Origin: an uncultured Kangiella sp.
GTDB lineage: Bacteria > Pseudomonadota > Gammaproteobacteria > Enterobacterales > DSM-103792
Length of the DNA: 5,704 nt
NCBI GenBank assembly: GCA_946480585.1
Contig: CAMLKQ010000150.1
Location: 1-5,704, forward strand
Direction of reading: 5' to 3'
The notes beneath the pieces are model-generated. The model saw nothing but the letters and a program-made list of their open reading frames with translations, searched no databases and was not told the origin of the DNA. The first letter of the stretch is position 1. Every line of letters begins with the position of its first letter. A program made the translations under genes and the position numbers. Positions 4,003 to 5,704 of the stretch are shown piece by piece.

Positions 4003-5704
4003 GCCGGCACGCCCGACACCGGTTCGCCGTCGATCAAGCGCTGCAGCGCCGGCAAACAGGAACCGCAGTTGCCACCGGCCTGACAGGCACGCGTCAAGGC
4101 CGCCGGTGTGCGGCAACCGTTGCGGATATGACGACGCAAAGTCTGCTCACCCACCGCAAAACAAGCGCAGACAATCGCGCCGCTGCTCACACTGCCGCGC
4201 GGCGGCTGTCCCGACAGCAGCGCTCGGCGTTCCTCGCCACTGAGCGCCGGCTTGTCAAACAGGCTTTGCAACCACAAGCGATCCGGCAAGTGCGCGCTCG
4301 GCGCAATAAACAGGCAGGCTTCCAAGCGGCCTTGCTGCAACCACGCCGCCCGATACGCGGCGCGCGCCGGATCGCCCCACGCCATCCGTTCGCCCTCAGG
4401 CAACTGGCCGGCAAAAACGCGCTGCATCAGTCGCTCGATCGACATGTCTGGCGCGCTGGCGGCGGCGTGCAAGGCGTCGTCCGCGAGTTCGTAACGTGTG
4501 CACGCCGTGGCTGGAATGCGCGCCCAGTACCGACTCTGCGGCGCCTGCAACAGCGGCGCGCGCTGAATCAAGAAGCCGTGCCAAGTCATCGGCACTGCCT
4601 GCACCGACACTGGCGTGTGCTTGAACTCGGGCTGGCCCGAATCCGGATCACGATCCGGATTGATGATCGCGCCGATGCGCGCGCGGGCAGAAAAGGCATC
4701 ACTCCAGTGCATCGGCACAAAGACATTGCCGGGGCGCAGGCTGTCATCGATCTGCACGCGCAGCAGTGCCTCGCCCCATTGACTGGCCAGCCGGGCGAAT
4801 TCGCCGGCGCGCAGGCCGTAGCGCGTCGCATCGCCCGGGTGCACATGCAATAGCGGCTCACTCTGGTGCGCGTTCAGTTTGGCCGCACGGGCGGTGCGCG
4901 TCATCGTGTGCCACTGGTCGCGCACGCGGCCGGTATTGAGCGCCAGCGGAAAATCGGTAGATACGACGTTGGCCGGTGTGCGCGGTGTTAATGCCTGCAT
5001 GCGGGCGCGGCGATTGGCGGTGGCGAAAATACCATCGGCAAATAAGCGCTCACTATTGTCAGTGGCTGTGACCGCCGGCCACTGCCGTGGCTGCAGCGTG
5101 TCGTATTCGGATTCGGTCAACGCCGCCATGGCAGCAAGATTCAATGGCCGCTCGCCGTGATTTTCAAACGCTGTCAGCTGCGCGTGCTCGCGAAAGATTT
5201 CGTGCGGGCCTTGAAACGCAAAGGCCTCGGCATAACCCAGCCGTTTGCCAACCTCACAAATCGCCCACCAATCCGGTTTGGCTTCTCCCGGTGCCGGCAG
5301 AAAAGCTCGCTGCCGTGAAATGCGCCGCTCCGAATTGGTGACCGTGCCGCTTTTCTCACCCCAGGCCAGCGCCGGCAAGCGCAAGTGCGCCAACTCAACA
5401 GTGTCGGTATGGCGGACAAAATCGGAAGCGATCACCAAGTCGCAGCGCCGCAGTGCCGCACGCACCTTGTCGGCGTTCGGCAGACTGACCACCGGATTGG
5501 TTGCCATGATCCAGACGGCTTTGATCTGGCCGTCGGCAATGGCATCAAACAAGTCCACCGCTTTCAGGCCCGGCGCTGACACCAGATGCGGCGCCGACCA
5601 AAATTTTTGTAACAGCTGTCGGTGCGCCGGAGCAAAGGTCAGATGCGCCGCCAGTGTCGACGCCATGCCGCCGACTTCGCGGCCGCCCATCGCATTCGGC
5701 TGGC
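3999..5704 (-). CDS. nasA: Assimilatory nitrate reductase large subunit, C-terminal part; 5' end outside the window
   Basis: Molybdopterin enzyme reducing nitrate to nitrite in the cytoplasm for nitrogen assimilation. The frame is open to the right edge, starting with QPNA and then MGGREVGG, a stretch typical of the middle of NasA/NasC proteins. An ATG at 5690 is internal, not the start. Numbering from that Met (563 residues to the stop): the molybdopterin oxidoreductase core continues to about 190 (ATNPVVSLP 63-71, WGEKSGTVTNSERRIS 110-125). The C-terminal Mo-bis-MGD binding domain covers about 245-365 (NTGRVRDQWHTMTR 252-265). A BFD-like [2Fe-2S] domain ends the protein, with CxC at 508/510 and CxxC at 542/545. 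The missing N terminus should carry the [4Fe-4S] cysteines and the first half of the core. It overlaps cobA by 4 bp, so the two are almost certainly cotranscribed, with nirBD-type genes expected upstream. The same family includes NasC and NarB; the symbol is by best fit. Confidence 0.94.
   Translation of the reverse strand, partial: QPNAMGGREVGGMASTLAAHLTFAPAHRQLLQKFWSAPHLVSAPGLKAVDLFDAIADGQIKAVWIMATNPVVSLPNADKVRAALRRCDLVIASDFVRHTDTVELAHLRLPALAWGEKSGTVTNSERRISRQRAFLPAPGEAKPDWWAICEVGKRLGYAEAFAFQGPHEIFREHAQLTAFENHGERPLNLAAMAALTESEYDTLQPRQWPAVTATDNSERLFADGIFATANRRARMQALTPRTPANVVSTDFPLALNTGRVRDQWHTMTRTARAAKLNAHQSEPLLHVHPGDATRYGLRAGEFARLASQWGEALLRVQIDDSLRPGNVFVPMHWSDAFSARARIGAIINPDRDPDSGQPEFKHTPVSVQAVPMTWHGFLIQRAPLLQAPQSRYWARIPATACTRYELADDALHAAASAPDMSIERLMQRVFAGQLPEGERMAWGDPARAAYRAAWLQQGRLEACLFIAPSAHLPDRLWLQSLFDKPALSGEERRALLSGQPPRGSVSSGAIVCACFAVGEQTLRRHIRNGCRTPAALTRACQAGGNCGSCLPALQRLIDGEPVSGVPA

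Noticed and set aside
4128..4853. 241-codon plus-strand frame opposite the nitrate reductase
   Set aside because: It is antisense to a clear molybdopterin/BFD protein, with Arg/Ala-rich low-information sequence and no domain.

Overview
The window looks like chromosomal DNA from a GC-rich gammaproteobacterium. It carries a fused chorismate mutase-prephenate dehydratase (P-protein), a Pseudomonas/E. coli-type phosphatidylserine decarboxylase, and an assimilatory nitrate reductase with a C-terminal BFD-type [2Fe-2S] domain followed by a uroporphyrinogen-III methyltransferase. A palindrome resembling pseudomonad REP elements agrees with this. The genus cannot be fixed from the sequence alone.

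Layout from left to right. Positions 1-601 (minus) hold the first 200 codons of pheA; the gene runs off the left edge. Positions 602-1092 contain no gene. This stretch holds a short 14-bp repeat cluster just upstream of pheA and then about 360 bp of GC-rich DNA packed with perfect inverted repeats, which looks like an intergenic repeat element. Positions 1093-1219 (minus) hold a complete transcription attenuator: a 20-codon Phe-rich leader peptide (residues 8-12 are YFFSF), an antiterminator strand built into its last codons, and a 13-bp terminator hairpin with a run of nine U. Positions 1302-2018 (minus) encode a DedA-family membrane protein. Positions 2224-3072 (plus) encode psd, divergent from dedA. 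A REP-like palindrome fills the convergent gap at 3091-3126 and supplies the stop codon of the next gene. Positions 3124-4002 (minus) encode a siroheme-type methyltransferase (cobA). Its start overlaps by 4 bp the end of a nitrate reductase gene (3999-5704, minus), which runs off the right edge.

How the genes work together. The nitrate reductase and CobA form a nitrate-assimilation unit: CobA makes the precorrin-2 needed for siroheme in nitrite reductase. Psd makes phosphatidylethanolamine, and DedA proteins are membrane-lipid and envelope-homeostasis transporters. These two sit back to back but need not be functionally linked. The leader and attenuator belong to phenylalanine synthesis and point at pheA.

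The most notable observation is that the pheA leader and attenuator are intact, but about 490 nt separate the attenuator from the pheA start codon, and most of that distance is the repeat element. It appears that a mobile or repetitive sequence has landed between a classical amino-acid attenuator and the gene it controls.
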